Source of the DNA: Candidatus Villigracilis adiacens | GTDB lineage: Bacteria; Chloroflexota; Anaerolineae; Anaerolineales; Villigracilaceae | Direction of reading: 5' to 3' | DNA length: 64,000 nt | Assembly (NCBI GenBank): GCA_016703605.1 | Contig: JADJBU010000002.1 | Location: 248,001 to 312,000 of the forward strand | Part shown: piece after piece, positions 7,678 through 16,302 of the stretch | Layout: each line of letters begins with the position of its first letter | Position numbering within the stretch: position 1 is the first letter of the stretch | Notes under the pieces: model-generated | The model's database searches: none | What the model was told of the DNA's origin: nothing | Seen by the model: only the letters and a program-made list of their open reading frames with translations | Made by a program: the position numbers and the translations under genes

Positions 7678-8451
7678 ATGACCAAACGAATCCTCGTCAC
7701 CAACGACGACGGCGTGCTCGCCCCCGGCTTGCTCGCCCTGACCAAAGAAATGCGCGCCCTCGGCGATGTGACCATCCTCGCCCCCGACCGGAACTGGTCG
7801 GGCGGCGGTCACGTCAAAACCCTCGACCGCGCCCTGCGCGTGCGCGAATTCCGCCTCGAAGACGGCTCACAAGCCTTCGCCAGCGACGGCGCCCCCAGCG
7901 ACTGTGTGGCGCTTGCCCTGCTCGGCTACTTCAAAGAGAAATTCGATCTCGTCGTCTCCGGCATCAACGTCGGCGCGAACCTTGGGCATGACGTCACCTA
8001 TTCGGGAACCGTCACCGCCGCCATGGAGGCCGTCATCATGGGCGTGCCGGGCGTGGCGGTCTCGCTCGAAGTGCATGAAGGGCATATCGGTCCGCTTGAT
8101 TTTGAGGCATCCGCCTATGCCGCGCGGGTTGCCGTGGAAAACGTTTTCGCGCACGGGCTGCCCGAAGAGACCCTGCTCAACGTCAACATTCCGTATTTGA
8201 AAAAGGAAGAACTCAAAGGCTTCCGCGTCACCCGCCAGGGACTGCGCGTCTATCACAGCCGCCTCGATGAACGCATTGATCCGCGCAACCGCCCCTATTA
8301 CTGGATCGGCGGCGACGCCCCCACCGGCGTGCCGGAATCAGGAACCGACGTGGGCGCATTATCCGAAGGCTACATCTCCGTCTCACCACTGCAACTCGAT
8401 CTTACCGCCTACCGCGCATTATCCGATGTCAGCACGTGGGAATGGAAATAA
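7678..8451 (+). CDS. surE: 5'/3'-nucleotidase SurE
   Basis: 257 residues, the usual SurE length. The protein starts MTKRILVTNDDGVLAPG with the metal-binding NDDG at residues 9-12. It also has APDRNWSGGGH, SDGAPSDCV and SGINVGANLGHDVTYSGTV, the conserved substrate and metal loop. SurE dephosphorylates nucleoside monophosphates and can act on short polyphosphate. It lies downstream of the PHP gene in the same direction, with 90 bp between them, and next to the polyphosphate operon. Identification is secure. Confidence 0.96.
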   Translation: MTKRILVTNDDGVLAPGLLALTKEMRALGDVTILAPDRNWSGGGHVKTLDRALRVREFRLEDGSQAFASDGAPSDCVALALLGYFKEKFDLVVSGINVGANLGHDVTYSGTVTAAMEAVIMGVPGVAVSLEVHEGHIGPLDFEASAYAARVAVENVFAHGLPEETLLNVNIPYLKKEELKGFRVTRQGLRVYHSRLDERIDPRNRPYYWIGGDAPTGVPESGTDVGALSEGYISVSPLQLDLTAYRALSDVSTWEWK

Positions 8452-8508
8452 AAAAGTACCGCAAGATTTATCTTGCGCTCGTCGCAAAATGAATTTTGCG
8501 GTACTGCA
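8452..8508 (-). terminator. Hairpin between convergent surE and manA; terminator for manA
   Basis: The stretch holds an outer inverted repeat GTACCGCAA / TTGCGGTAC and an inner GCAAGATTTATCTTGC hairpin. On the minus strand the stem is followed by a run of T (A-run at 8449-8456 on the plus strand), typical of an intrinsic terminator. A related palindrome with CGAGATTTATCTCG occurs at about 49200-49271. Confidence 0.6.
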
Positions 8509-9456
8509 CTACACACTGGCTTTTAGAACTCGACTCTTCTGTAACGGCATGATTTGATATGTGCCACAACATGCGGGGATTAAAAGAGTCTCGAACTTAT
8601 TGAGGATGAACGCCTCACCCTCCGCCGACACCTGGATCTGCCCCTCGATCACGGTCAACCCGTGAAAGGATTCTCCCCCCGTCTCCAGGCGGACGGTTTT
8701 CTTCTCCACTCGAATTTCATCCAACTGAAAATACTGACATCCCGTAAGCGTGGTCACGTCGCCATCGTCCATCTGCGGCGGCTTGACCGGCAACGACGCG
8801 GCGTTTGGGTTTGACACTGCGACGGCTTTTTCGATATGCAATTTGCGCGTTTCAGTTTCGGGGCGTCCCCAATCATAGACGCGGTAGGTGATATCGGACG
8901 TCTGCTGGATTTCGTAGATCAACATCCCCGGTCCCAGCGCGTGGACGGTTCCCGGATGCATGAACAGGGTATCGCCCGGAATCACTTTTACCTTCTCTAC
9001 CAATTCGAGAGTCTTTTCGCTTTTGCTTTGAATGGCGGCTGTTAGTTGTTCAGTAGAGACATTCGGTTTGATGCCCGCGATCAACTCCGCGTTCCGCTCG
9101 GCTTCGAGCACGTGCCAGGCTTCGGTCTTGCCGAAGAACCCTTCGCCTTCCAGTTTTTGCGCCTGTTCATCGTTCGGGTGGACTTGTAACGATAGCCACT
9201 GAGCACAATCCAATATCTTCACCAACACGGGAAAGCGATTCCCCGTCTGCGCGACGGCTCTTGTACCGAGCAGGTCAACGCCGAATTGGAGGGAAAGGTC
9301 TGAGAGGACGCGCCCGGCATACGGTCCAGAAGCGATGCGGTTGCCTGCAAAGATGATCCAAGCCTCAGCGGTGGGAACGACATCGGGGCGGAGTCTTGAT
9401 CCACCCCAGACATAATCGCGATATTCAGGAGATAGGGAAAAGGGAGTCTTGTTCAT
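8509..9456 (-). CDS. manA: Mannose-6-phosphate isomerase, class I
   Basis: A cupin-type type I phosphomannose isomerase of 315 residues, interconverting mannose-6-phosphate and fructose-6-phosphate. Visible motifs are LSLQVHPND with the zinc-binding His, KTEAWHVLEAE, and FMHPGTVHALGPGMLIYEIQQ. They supply the metal ligands and the family signature. It is slightly shorter than enteric ManA, as in many Gram-positive-type homologues. The start is uncertain: ATGs at 9474, 9465 and 9456 are in frame and none has a clear ribosome-binding site. I prefer 9456, MNKTPFSLSPEYRDYVWGG, from the usual N-terminus. It is convergent with surE. Confidence 0.9.
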   Translation of the reverse strand: MNKTPFSLSPEYRDYVWGGSRLRPDVVPTAEAWIIFAGNRIASGPYAGRVLSDLSLQFGVDLLGTRAVAQTGNRFPVLVKILDCAQWLSLQVHPNDEQAQKLEGEGFFGKTEAWHVLEAERNAELIAGIKPNVSTEQLTAAIQSKSEKTLELVEKVKVIPGDTLFMHPGTVHALGPGMLIYEIQQTSDITYRVYDWGRPETETRKLHIEKAVAVSNPNAASLPVKPPQMDDGDVTTLTGCQYFQLDEIRVEKKTVRLETGGESFHGLTVIEGQIQVSAEGEAFILNKFETLLIPACCGTYQIMPLQKSRVLKASV

Positions 9457-9490
9457 AAAATCCATTGTAACCATCTTTGCCGCCGTTTTT

Positions 9491-9632
9491 ATTAACTCGC
9501 CTTACGCGATTTTCCATTTTCGCTCTCAAAAATGTCACCCTGGGTGGCGCAGGGCGCCACGAAGGGTCTCTACGATAATCTTGGAGATTCTTCGCTCCGC
9601 TCAGAATGACGCTGCGTAAGGCGAGTTATTAA
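9491..9632. repeat. MITE-like nested palindromic repeat upstream of pstS
   Basis: Outer inverted repeats AACTCGCCTTACGC (9494-9507) and GCGTAAGGCGAGTT (9614-9627) enclose a second repeat unit (about 9532-9610) that begins GTCACCCT and contains GTGGCGC/GCGCCAC and GAAGGGTCTCTA. The inner unit recurs at 54091-54172. No coding capacity is seen. The right end abuts the TTAACA boxes of the pstS promoter. Confidence 0.7.
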
Positions 9633-9676
9633 CAGATTTAACGAGATGTTAACTTGTCCTTCCATTGACCTTAAGC
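9629..9676 (+). promoter_or_regulatory. Putative Pho box of the pst operon
   Basis: TTAACG (9638), TTAACT (9649), TTCCAT (9660) and TTAAGC (9671) occur at exactly 11-bp intervals. Extra TTAACA copies lie at 9629 and 9685. pstS is a standard PhoP/PhoB target in many bacteria, so this is the best-supported box of the set. The ribosome-binding site AGGAG lies at 9714-9718, before the ATG at 9729. Confidence 0.7.
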
Positions 9677-9728
9677 GCCTCTGGTTAACATTCCTGTGTA
9701 GTCAAAATAATATAGGAGAAAAAGAGAA

Positions 9729-11690
9729 ATGTCCAAGATTTTTCGCACGTCAATTTTCCTCTTGGTTGCGTTGAGCGTTGTGCTTGCCGCCTGCGGCGCC
9801 CCGGCTGAAGAAGCCACCGAAGCCGCGCCCGCAACCGAAGCGGCGCCTGCCACTGAGGTTCCCGCCACCGAAGCCGTGGCAGAAGACCCGATGGCGATGT
9901 ATGCCCCCGATGCCGTTGAAGGCGATGTGGTAACCGCTGGTTCCTCCACCGTGTTTCCCGTCTCCGAGCGCATGGCGGAACTCTTCCAACAGGAAGGCTT
10001 CACCGGCAATGTGACCGTTGACAGCATCGGCACCGGCGGCGGTTTCGAACGCTTCTGCGTTGCCGGCGAAACCGATATCTCCAACGCCTCCCGCGCCATC
10101 AAGGATAGCGAGAAGGAAGCCTGCGCCGCCATCGGTCGCGAACCCATCGAATTCCGCGTCGGTACCGACGCTCTGGCTGTCGTCGTCAGCGCCGACAATG
10201 ACTTCGTCAGCGGTCTGACCAAGGAACAACTCGGCAAGATCTTCACCGGCGAATTCGCCACCTGGGATCAGGTTGACCCCTCCTACCCCGCCGAAACCAT
10301 TCAGATCTACTCCCCCGGCGCGGACTCCGGCACCTTCGACTACTTCGTCGAAGCCGTGGTCGCTCCGTTGACCCCCAACGCTGAAGGCAAGGCTGACACC
10401 GGTCTCGGTGAAGAAGCCCTGCTCGCCCGTGAAGGCGCCCAGTTCTCCGAAGACGACAACGTCCTCGTTCAGGGCGTGGTCGGCAGCCCCTATGCCATCG
10501 GTTACTTCGGTTATGCCTACTATGTCGAGAACGCCGACACCCTCAAGGCGCTTGCCATCGAAGGCGTTGAGCCCACCCAGGAATCCGTGGACGCCGGTGA
10601 GTATCCCCTCGCCCGCCCGCTCTTCATCTACTCCACCGCCGCCATCATGCAGGAAAAACCGCAGGTCGCCGCGTTCATCTACTTCTACCTCACCAACCTC
10701 GAAGACAACATCGTGGACGTGGGTTACTTCCCCGCTCCCGCCGCTGACCTCGAAGCCGCAATGGACGCCTGGGAAGCCGCAGTGAGCGGTGAGGCTGCTG
10801 CTCCTGCCATGGACGAAATGGCTGAATACGCCCCCGATGCCGTTGAAGGCGATGTGGTAACCGCTGGTTCCTCCACCGTGTTTCCCGTCTCCGAGCGCAT
10901 GGCGGAACTCTTCCAACAGGAAGGCTTCACCGGCAATGTGACCGTTGATTCCATCGGTTCCGGCGGCGGTTTCGAACGCTTCTGCGTTGCTGGCGAAACC
11001 GACGTCGCCAATGCCTCCCGCGGCATCAAGGATAGCGAGAAGGAAGCCTGCGCCGCCATCGGTCGCGAACCCATCGAATTCCGCGTCGGTACCGACGCCC
11101 TGGCTGTGGTCGTCAGCGCCGACAATGACTTCGTCAGCGGTCTGACCAAGGAACAACTCGGCAAGATCTTCACCGGCGAATTCGCCACCTGGGATCAGGT
11201 TGATGCCTCCTACCCCGCCGAAACCATTCAGATCTACTCCCCCGGCGCGGACTCCGGCACCTTCGACTACTTCGTCGAAGAGACCATGGAAGACTTCGGT
11301 CTCGGTGAAGAAGCCCTGCTCGCCCGCGAAGGCGCCCAGTTCTCTGAAGATGACAACGTCCTCGTTCAGGGCGTGGTCGGCAGCCCCTATGCCATCGGTT
11401 ACTTCGGTTATGCCTACTATGTCGAGAACGCCGACACCCTCAAGGCGCTTGCCATCGAAGGCGTTGAGCCCACCCAGGAAGCCGTGGACGCCGGTGAGTA
11501 TCCCCTCGCCCGCCCGCTCTTCATCTACTCCACCGCCTCCATCATGCAGGAAAAACCGCAGGTCGCCGCGTTCGTCTACTTCTACCTCACCAACCTCGAA
11601 GACAACATCGTGGACGTGGGTTACTTCCCCGCTCCCGCCGCTGACCTCGAAGCCGCAATGGACGCCTGGAAGACCGCAGTTGGCAAGTAA
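9729..11690 (+). CDS. pstS: Phosphate-binding lipoprotein PstS with two tandem binding domains
   Basis: A 653-residue lipoprotein. The signal peptide ends in VLAACG (lipobox Cys at about residue 21), followed by an Ala/Thr/Glu-rich linker. Two full periplasmic phosphate-binding domains follow, at about residues 59-348 and 368-651. Each holds TAGSSTVFPVSERMAELF, DSIG[TS]GGGFERFC, the SPGADSGTFDYFVE phosphate loop and VGSPYAIGYFGYAYY. Normal PstS has one such domain. The copies are nearly identical in DNA at a 927-bp period, with a 10-residue longer loop in copy 1. It is first in the operon before pstC and carries a Pho box. Confidence 0.93.
   Translation: MSKIFRTSIFLLVALSVVLAACGAPAEEATEAAPATEAAPATEVPATEAVAEDPMAMYAPDAVEGDVVTAGSSTVFPVSERMAELFQQEGFTGNVTVDSIGTGGGFERFCVAGETDISNASRAIKDSEKEACAAIGREPIEFRVGTDALAVVVSADNDFVSGLTKEQLGKIFTGEFATWDQVDPSYPAETIQIYSPGADSGTFDYFVEAVVAPLTPNAEGKADTGLGEEALLAREGAQFSEDDNVLVQGVVGSPYAIGYFGYAYYVENADTLKALAIEGVEPTQESVDAGEYPLARPLFIYSTAAIMQEKPQVAAFIYFYLTNLEDNIVDVGYFPAPAADLEAAMDAWEAAVSGEAAAPAMDEMAEYAPDAVEGDVVTAGSSTVFPVSERMAELFQQEGFTGNVTVDSIGSGGGFERFCVAGETDVANASRGIKDSEKEACAAIGREPIEFRVGTDALAVVVSADNDFVSGLTKEQLGKIFTGEFATWDQVDASYPAETIQIYSPGADSGTFDYFVEETMEDFGLGEEALLAREGAQFSEDDNVLVQGVVGSPYAIGYFGYAYYVENADTLKALAIEGVEPTQEAVDAGEYPLARPLFIYSTASIMQEKPQVAAFVYFYLTNLEDNIVDVGYFPAPAADLEAAMDAWKTAVGK
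9903..11669 (+). repeat. In-frame tandem duplication within pstS (unit about 0.87 kb)
   Basis: Copy 1 runs from 9903 to about 10773 and copy 2 from 10830 to about 11669. Long stretches are identical, for example the segment beginning GCCCCCGATGCCGTTGAAGG at both starts. Differences are a 30-bp longer loop in copy 1 (after the FDYFVE codons), the inter-copy linker, and only about ten amino-acid substitutions. This points to a recent duplication or gene conversion between halves. Confidence 0.92.
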
Positions 11691-11710
11691 ATAAAGACCC
11701 AGTAATGTCC

Positions 11711-11746
11711 GGGCTGGTCTCTGAAAAGGGACCAGCCCATTTCTTC
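11711..11746 (+). terminator. Hairpin after pstS, likely partial terminator
   Basis: GGGCTGGTC (11711-11719) pairs with GACCAGCCC (11730-11738) and is followed by a T-rich TTTCTTCTT. Its position between pstS and pstC would give more binding protein than permease, as is common in pst operons. Confidence 0.65.
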
Positions 11747-11853
11747 TTACAATTGAAACTGTGGAATTATTGTTATTTTTGAAGTAAGATGCGTTTCAAT
11801 ATGTTGGACCTTATCGGAAATTAAAAATAGAAACCTGGTTTTCGATTGGAGCG

Positions 11854-11952
11854 TGTCATTTCGACGAGCCCTTCGACACACTCAGGGTAAACTCCGCGAG
11901 GAGAAATCTTGTTTGCGCCAGTTTAGATTTCTCGCTGGCGCTCGAAATGACA
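11854..11952. repeat. Palindromic TGTCATTTCGA repeat between pstS and pstC
   Basis: TGTCATTTCGA at the left end and TCGAAATGACA at the right end (11942-11952) form terminal inverted repeats. Inside are GAGAAATC and GATTTCTC. Related copies lie at 41847-41907 and, half only, at 26589-26625. With the hairpin at 11711 it fills the 323-bp gap before pstC. No gene is seen there. Confidence 0.7.
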
Positions 11953-12013
11953 ACACAAACGTTAATTCCAATAATATCCATTACCCATCCAGGCGCATTC
12001 AAGAGAGAAGAAA

Positions 12014-12964
12014 ATGAAGGAAGAGACCCTCAATATCAAACCGATGGAAACGCGGGGTTTCCGTCAATTCAACCTGAAAAAGAAACTGCGGATCAGCGAG
12101 GCCCTTATTCAAGGGTTGTTATTCTTCGCCGGCATCCTTTCCATATTCGTCACGGTCGCCATCGTATATGAACTTGGCAAGGAAGCCCTGTTATTTTTCA
12201 ACGATCCCGATGTGACCCTGGGCAAGTTCTTCGGAACCACCAAATGGCAGCCGGGCATCGGTCAATATGGAATTTGGGCGCTGGTATCCGCCACCCTGAC
12301 CACCAGTTCCATTGCCATCCTGATCGCATTACCGCTGGGACTGGCATCCGCCGTCTACCTGAGCGAGTACGCCACCCAAAAGATGCGTTCGATCCTGAAA
12401 CCCATCCTTGAGATTCTGGCGGGCATCCCCACCGTGGTGTATGGATATTTTGCCCTGCTGTTCGTTACGCCCATTTTGAAAACGATATTCAAGGACGGCA
12501 TCCAGGTCTATAACATGCTGTCTGCGGGCCTGGTGATGGGAATCATGATCCTGCCGCTGATCGCCTCAATGAGCGAAGACGCCCTGAGCGCGGTTCCGCG
12601 TTCCCTGCGCGAAGGCGCGTATGCCATGGGCGCCACCAAACTGGAGACCAGCCTTCAGGTGGTCCTCCCGGCGGCGCTTTCGGGCATTGGGGCGGCTGTG
12701 ATCGTGGGCATCTCCCGCGCCGTCGGTGAGACGATGATCGTGGCTGTGGCGGCGGGAGCCGGTCCGAACTTCTCCTTCAACCCGCTGGACGCCGCAGAGA
12801 CCATGACCGGGCACATCGCCCGCATCAGCGGCGGCGACCTATCCTACAACACCATTGACTACACCAGCCTGTTCGCCATTGCGTTGATGTTGTTCCTCGT
12901 CACGCTTGTCTTGAACCTGATCAGCCAATGGGTGGTCAATAAATTCCGGGAGCAATACGAATGA
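12014..12964 (+). CDS. pstC: Phosphate ABC transporter permease PstC
   Basis: A 316-residue membrane protein with about six transmembrane segments, the first at residues 34-53. It has the binding-protein-dependent permease loop around [24 protein letters not shown] and, after it, [16 protein letters not shown]. Another marker is [14 protein letters not shown], the conserved PstC/PstA segment. It forms the channel with PstA. The stop overlaps the pstA start by ATGA. Identification is secure. Confidence 0.96.
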   Translation: MKEETLNIKPMETRGFRQFNLKKKLRISEALIQGLLFFAGILSIFVTVAIVYELGKEALLFFNDPDVTLGKFFGTTKWQPGIGQYGIWALVSATLTTSSIAILIALPLGLASAVYLSEYATQKMRSILKPILEILAGIPTVVYGYFALLFVTPILKTIFKDGIQVYNMLSAGLVMGIMILPLIASMSEDALSAVPRSLREGAYAMGATKLETSLQVVLPAALSGIGAAVIVGISRAVGETMIVAVAAGAGPNFSFNPLDAAETMTGHIARISGGDLSYNTIDYTSLFAIALMLFLVTLVLNLISQWVVNKFREQYE

Positions 12965-14199
12965 ACGAACAAAATCGAAACTACCCGGAAGGCTCCGCCT
13001 TCTATTCTGAATTACGGAAACGCTACCTGACCGCGACCATCTGGCAGACTCTCTTCCTCTCCGCGCTGGTCATTGCGGTCGTCAGCCTGACCGCCCTGAT
13101 CTACAACGTATTGGACGGCGCGTTCGGCTATGTGGCATTCGAATACAAGAACGATCCTGCCGAGTTCACCCCCACCCCCATCCATGAGTTGACGAAAGAG
13201 GAATTGCTGGTCATTCTAAAAGAAGGTCTATCCTCCGGCGCGTACAACAAACTGGATAACGAACAAAAAATGGAGAAACGCTCGCAATCGGAACTTTACA
13301 TCCTTTTCCTGGAGCGCCTCCTTCAGATCGACACAAAAGCCACCTGGAGCATGACCGACTCGCTGACGCGCGGCGACGAGATCCGCGCCGAAGTTGCCGA
13401 AAAATACCCGGACGCTGAACTTGAATTCCGTTCGTGGTTGACCCCGCAATTCCTGACCACGCCCATGTCTTCCAAAGCCGAGTTCGCCGGGGTTCGCACC
13501 GCCGTTTTGGGCTCGCTCTGGCTGGTGGGAATCGCCATCCTTTTCGCGCTGCCGGTCGGCGTTGGTGCGGCGGTCTACTTGCAGGAATATGCACCGAAAA
13601 ACTGGCTGACCAATATCATCCAGACCAACATCAACAACCTGGCGGGCGTGCCCAGCATCGTTTACGGAATGTTGGGATTGGCGGTCTTCGTGCGCCTGTT
13701 GGAAACCCTGACCAGCGGCGCCGCTTTTGGCGTAACCGACTCGAACGGACGCACCGTCCTTTCCGCCGGGCTGACGATGGGCATCCTCGTCCTGCCGCTC
13801 ATGATCATCAACGCGCAGGAAGCCATCAAAGCCGTGCCAGACTCGCTGCGGCAGGCGGCTTTCGGCGTCGGCGCGACGCGCTGGCAGACGGTCTGGTATC
13901 ACGTCCTTCCGAATGCGCTTCCGGGCATCATGACGGGCAGCATCCTTGCCATCTCACGCACGCTGGGAGAGACCGCCCCGCTGATCGTGGTGGGCGCATC
14001 CACTTTCATCAGCCTCGACCCGGACAGTCCCTTTTCCAAGTTCACCGCATTGCCGATTCAAATCTATCAATGGACGACCCGTCCGCAGGCGGAATTTCAC
14101 GCCATCGCCGCCTCCGCGATCATCGTCCTGCTCGTCCTGTTATTGTCATTGAACGCCACCGCCATCCTGCTGCGCAACCGCTTTCAGCGCAGATGGTAA
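12961..14199 (+). CDS. pstA: Phosphate ABC transporter permease PstA with enlarged N-terminal loop
   Basis: 412 residues, about 120 longer than typical PstA. The extra length is a polar insert, at about residues 50-175, between the first transmembrane helix (about 21-46) and the permease core. The insert is rich in charged residues ([29 protein letters not shown]). The core has [13 protein letters not shown], the [20 protein letters not shown] coupling loop, and [14 protein letters not shown]. The insert should lie outside the membrane on the binding-protein side, where it could contact PstS. The start overlaps pstC by 4 bp. Confidence 0.95.
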   Translation: MNEQNRNYPEGSAFYSELRKRYLTATIWQTLFLSALVIAVVSLTALIYNVLDGAFGYVAFEYKNDPAEFTPTPIHELTKEELLVILKEGLSSGAYNKLDNEQKMEKRSQSELYILFLERLLQIDTKATWSMTDSLTRGDEIRAEVAEKYPDAELEFRSWLTPQFLTTPMSSKAEFAGVRTAVLGSLWLVGIAILFALPVGVGAAVYLQEYAPKNWLTNIIQTNINNLAGVPSIVYGMLGLAVFVRLLETLTSGAAFGVTDSNGRTVLSAGLTMGILVLPLMIINAQEAIKAVPDSLRQAAFGVGATRWQTVWYHVLPNALPGIMTGSILAISRTLGETAPLIVVGASTFISLDPDSPFSKFTALPIQIYQWTTRPQAEFHAIAASAIIVLLVLLLSLNATAILLRNRFQRRW

Positions 14200-14220
14200 C
14201 CCCCTCTTTGGAAGTGAAAT

Positions 14221-14994
14221 ATGGAAAATATTAACTACGCAATCGAAACGAACGACCTCTCCATCCACTACGGCAGTTTTACCGCGGTAAAAGGCGTAAA
14301 CATGAAGGTGGAACGGCAGAAGATCACCGCCATTATCGGTCCCTCGGGCTGCGGCAAGTCCACGCTGCTGCGCGCCTTCAACCGCATGAATGACTTTGTG
14401 CCGGGTTGTCACGTCACCGGCAAACTGCTGCTGGACAACCAGAACCTGTACGGCAAGGATGTGGACCCGGTGGAAGTGCGCCGCAAGATCGGCATGGTGT
14501 TTCAGAAACCGAATCCCTTTCCCAAGTCCATTTACGAGAACATCGCCTGGGGCGCGCGTATCAACGGCTTTAAAGGAAAGATGGACGAACTCGTGGAGCA
14601 GTCGCTCCGCAGCGCCGCTCTTTGGGATGAAGTAAAAGACAAATTACAGCAAAGCGCCTACGCCCTCAGCGGCGGACAGCAGCAGCGTTTATGCATTGCC
14701 CGCACCATCGCCATTCAGCCTGAGATCATTTTGATGGACGAGCCCGCCTCGGCGCTCGACCCGATCTCGACCCTGCGCATCGAAGAGTTGATGCAGGAGT
14801 TGAAGAAGAACTACACCATCATCATCGTCACCCACAATATGCAGCAGGCGGCGCGCGCCAGCGATTACACCGCCATGATGATGATTGACGACCAACGCGC
14901 CGGCGGCGTGATCGAATTCGACGATACCAAAACCATCTTCACCCGCCCCGGCGATAAACGGACGGAAGATTACGTGACGGGACGGTTTGGGTGA
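14221..14994 (+). CDS. pstB: Phosphate ABC transporter ATP-binding protein PstB
   Basis: A 257-residue ABC ATPase, the usual PstB length. It has Walker [10 protein letters not shown] (about residues 40-48), the Q-loop [21 protein letters not shown] that is typical of PstB, signature [14 protein letters not shown], and Walker [16 protein letters not shown]. The H-loop is [18 protein letters not shown]. It energises phosphate import through PstC and PstA. It follows pstA by 21 bp. Identification is secure. Confidence 0.97.
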   Translation: MENINYAIETNDLSIHYGSFTAVKGVNMKVERQKITAIIGPSGCGKSTLLRAFNRMNDFVPGCHVTGKLLLDNQNLYGKDVDPVEVRRKIGMVFQKPNPFPKSIYENIAWGARINGFKGKMDELVEQSLRSAALWDEVKDKLQQSAYALSGGQQQRLCIARTIAIQPEIILMDEPASALDPISTLRIEELMQELKKNYTIIIVTHNMQQAARASDYTAMMMIDDQRAGGVIEFDDTKTIFTRPGDKRTEDYVTGRFG

Positions 14995-15009
14995 GAAAGT
15001 AAACAAGTA

Positions 15010-15051
15010 GACAGGTAAACACGTGTATACCTGCTTACGTGTGTACCTGTC
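15010..15051. repeat. 15-bp stem inverted repeat between pstB and arsC
   Basis: GACAGGTAAACACGT pairs with ACGTGTGTACCTGTC (14 of 15 positions) around a 12-base loop. There is no T-tract, so it is not a standard terminator. It could be an RNA-processing hairpin, an operator or a copy of a dispersed repeat. Confidence 0.5.
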
Positions 15052-15071
15052 CACACCCATAAGGAACAACC

Positions 15072-15515
15072 ATGAACAAACCCAAAGTCCTAATCCTTTG
15101 CACCGGCAACTCAGCCCGCAGTCAACTGGCGGAGGGACTTCTCTGCGCACTGGCGGGAGAGCACTTTGAAGCCCACAGCGCAGGCACGGAGCCAAAGGGC
15201 AGAATCCTGCCCGAGGTCCAGGAAGCGATGCGCGAGATCGGGATTGATATCTCCAGCCAGTGGTCGAAATCCATCACTGAATATCTCGGCAAAGCCGTTT
15301 TCGCGCACGTCATCACCGTTTGTTCGGACGCGGAAGAGAAATGCCCCGCCATTTTTCTGAATATGGGGACCCACGAACACTGGCCCTTCGACGACCCGGC
15401 AAAAGCGGATGAAGAACAGCGCCTCGACCTGACCCGCAAGGTGCGCGACCAGATCGCGGACCGCCTGCGCCTGTGGCTGACCGAACAAAACATTGCCCCG
15501 GCGCCGCTCGGATAA
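15072..15515 (+). CDS. arsC: Thioredoxin-coupled arsenate reductase ArsC (low-molecular-weight phosphatase fold)
   Basis: A 147-residue protein with the phosphatase loop CTGNSARSQ (C10) at the N-terminus and a second cysteine pair in VCSDAEEKCPA. This is the three-cysteine arrangement of S. aureus-type ArsC, in which the cysteines pass electrons from thioredoxin to reduce arsenate to arsenite. WPFDDPAKA follows, also typical. It lies between pstB and phoU and is co-oriented. High-affinity Pi uptake also admits arsenate, so coexpression makes sense. A protein tyrosine phosphatase role is less likely, because the second cysteine pair is intact. Confidence 0.88.
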   Translation: MNKPKVLILCTGNSARSQLAEGLLCALAGEHFEAHSAGTEPKGRILPEVQEAMREIGIDISSQWSKSITEYLGKAVFAHVITVCSDAEEKCPAIFLNMGTHEHWPFDDPAKADEEQRLDLTRKVRDQIADRLRLWLTEQNIAPAPLG

Positions 15516-15542
15516 TGTAAAATCAAGACACCCAGAGGACTT

Positions 15543-16232
15543 ATGACCAGAAAAGCGTTCGATACCGAAATTCAAAACATTAAAGACGAGGTGATCCTGC
15601 TCGGCAGCATGGTGGAACACGCCCTGCTCGGCTCGGTGGAAGCGTTGAAGAAGCGCGATATCAAAGCCGCGGAAGCCATCATCGCGGAAGATAAAGCCAT
15701 CAACAAAAAGCGCTTCGACCTCGAAGACCAGCTCGTCACCCTCATTGCCCGCCAGCAGCCCATGGCGCAGGACCTGCGCCTGCTCGCCTCCACGCTGGAG
15801 GTCGTCTCGGAACTGGAGCGCATGGGCGATTACGCCAAGGGCATCGCCAACATCAATGTGCGCATGGGCGACGAGAAACTGCTCAAGCCGCTGATCGATA
15901 TTCCGCGCATGGCGAACAAAGGCGTGGACATGCTGCACCGCGCCCTGACCGCCTACGCCACCAACGACGCCGAAGCCGCCGCCGCCATCCCCGTGGAAGA
16001 CGATGAAGTGGACGCGCTCTACAACCAGATCTACCGCGAACTGATGGTCTTCGTCATCGAAGACGCCAAGAACATCGAACGCGCCAACTGGCTGCTGTGG
16101 GTGGCGCATAATCTCGAACGCTTTGCCGACCGCGTGACGAACCTCTGCGAACGCACGGTCTACATCGTCAAAGGCACCTTCGGCGAGATCAAACAAAGCG
16201 ACGACGAGTTCTGGAAAGACCAGAACAAGTAA
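15543..16232 (+). CDS. phoU: Phosphate signalling regulator PhoU
   Basis: A 229-residue all-helical protein with two PhoU repeats: FDTEIQNIKDEVILLGSMVE in the first and the matching helices in the second. Both contain the metal-binding (D/E)xERMGD-type segments (ELERMGDYAKGIAN and NLERFADRVTNLCE). PhoU damps the Pho response by contacting PstB and the PhoR kinase. It ends the operon and is followed by a strong bidirectional terminator. No phoR or phoB is in the window. Confidence 0.95.
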   Translation: MTRKAFDTEIQNIKDEVILLGSMVEHALLGSVEALKKRDIKAAEAIIAEDKAINKKRFDLEDQLVTLIARQQPMAQDLRLLASTLEVVSELERMGDYAKGIANINVRMGDEKLLKPLIDIPRMANKGVDMLHRALTAYATNDAEAAAAIPVEDDEVDALYNQIYRELMVFVIEDAKNIERANWLLWVAHNLERFADRVTNLCERTVYIVKGTFGEIKQSDDEFWKDQNK

Positions 16233-16233
16233 C

Positions 16234-16270
16234 AAAAAAAGGACTGACGAAATGGTCAGTCCTTTTTTTT
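16234..16270. terminator. Bidirectional intrinsic terminator between phoU and the NAPRTase gene
   Basis: GGACTGAC and GTCAGTCC form a perfect stem around a short loop, flanked by A-runs on the left and T-runs on the right. It can terminate both converging transcripts. Confidence 0.92.
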
Positions 16271-16302
16271 CATCCTTCATCATTCCGCATTCATCATTGC
16301 AC

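Noticed and set aside
9750..11156. 468-codon minus-strand frame opposite pstS
   Set aside because: It arises from the internal duplication read in reverse (Gly/Phe/Asp-rich), not from a real gene.
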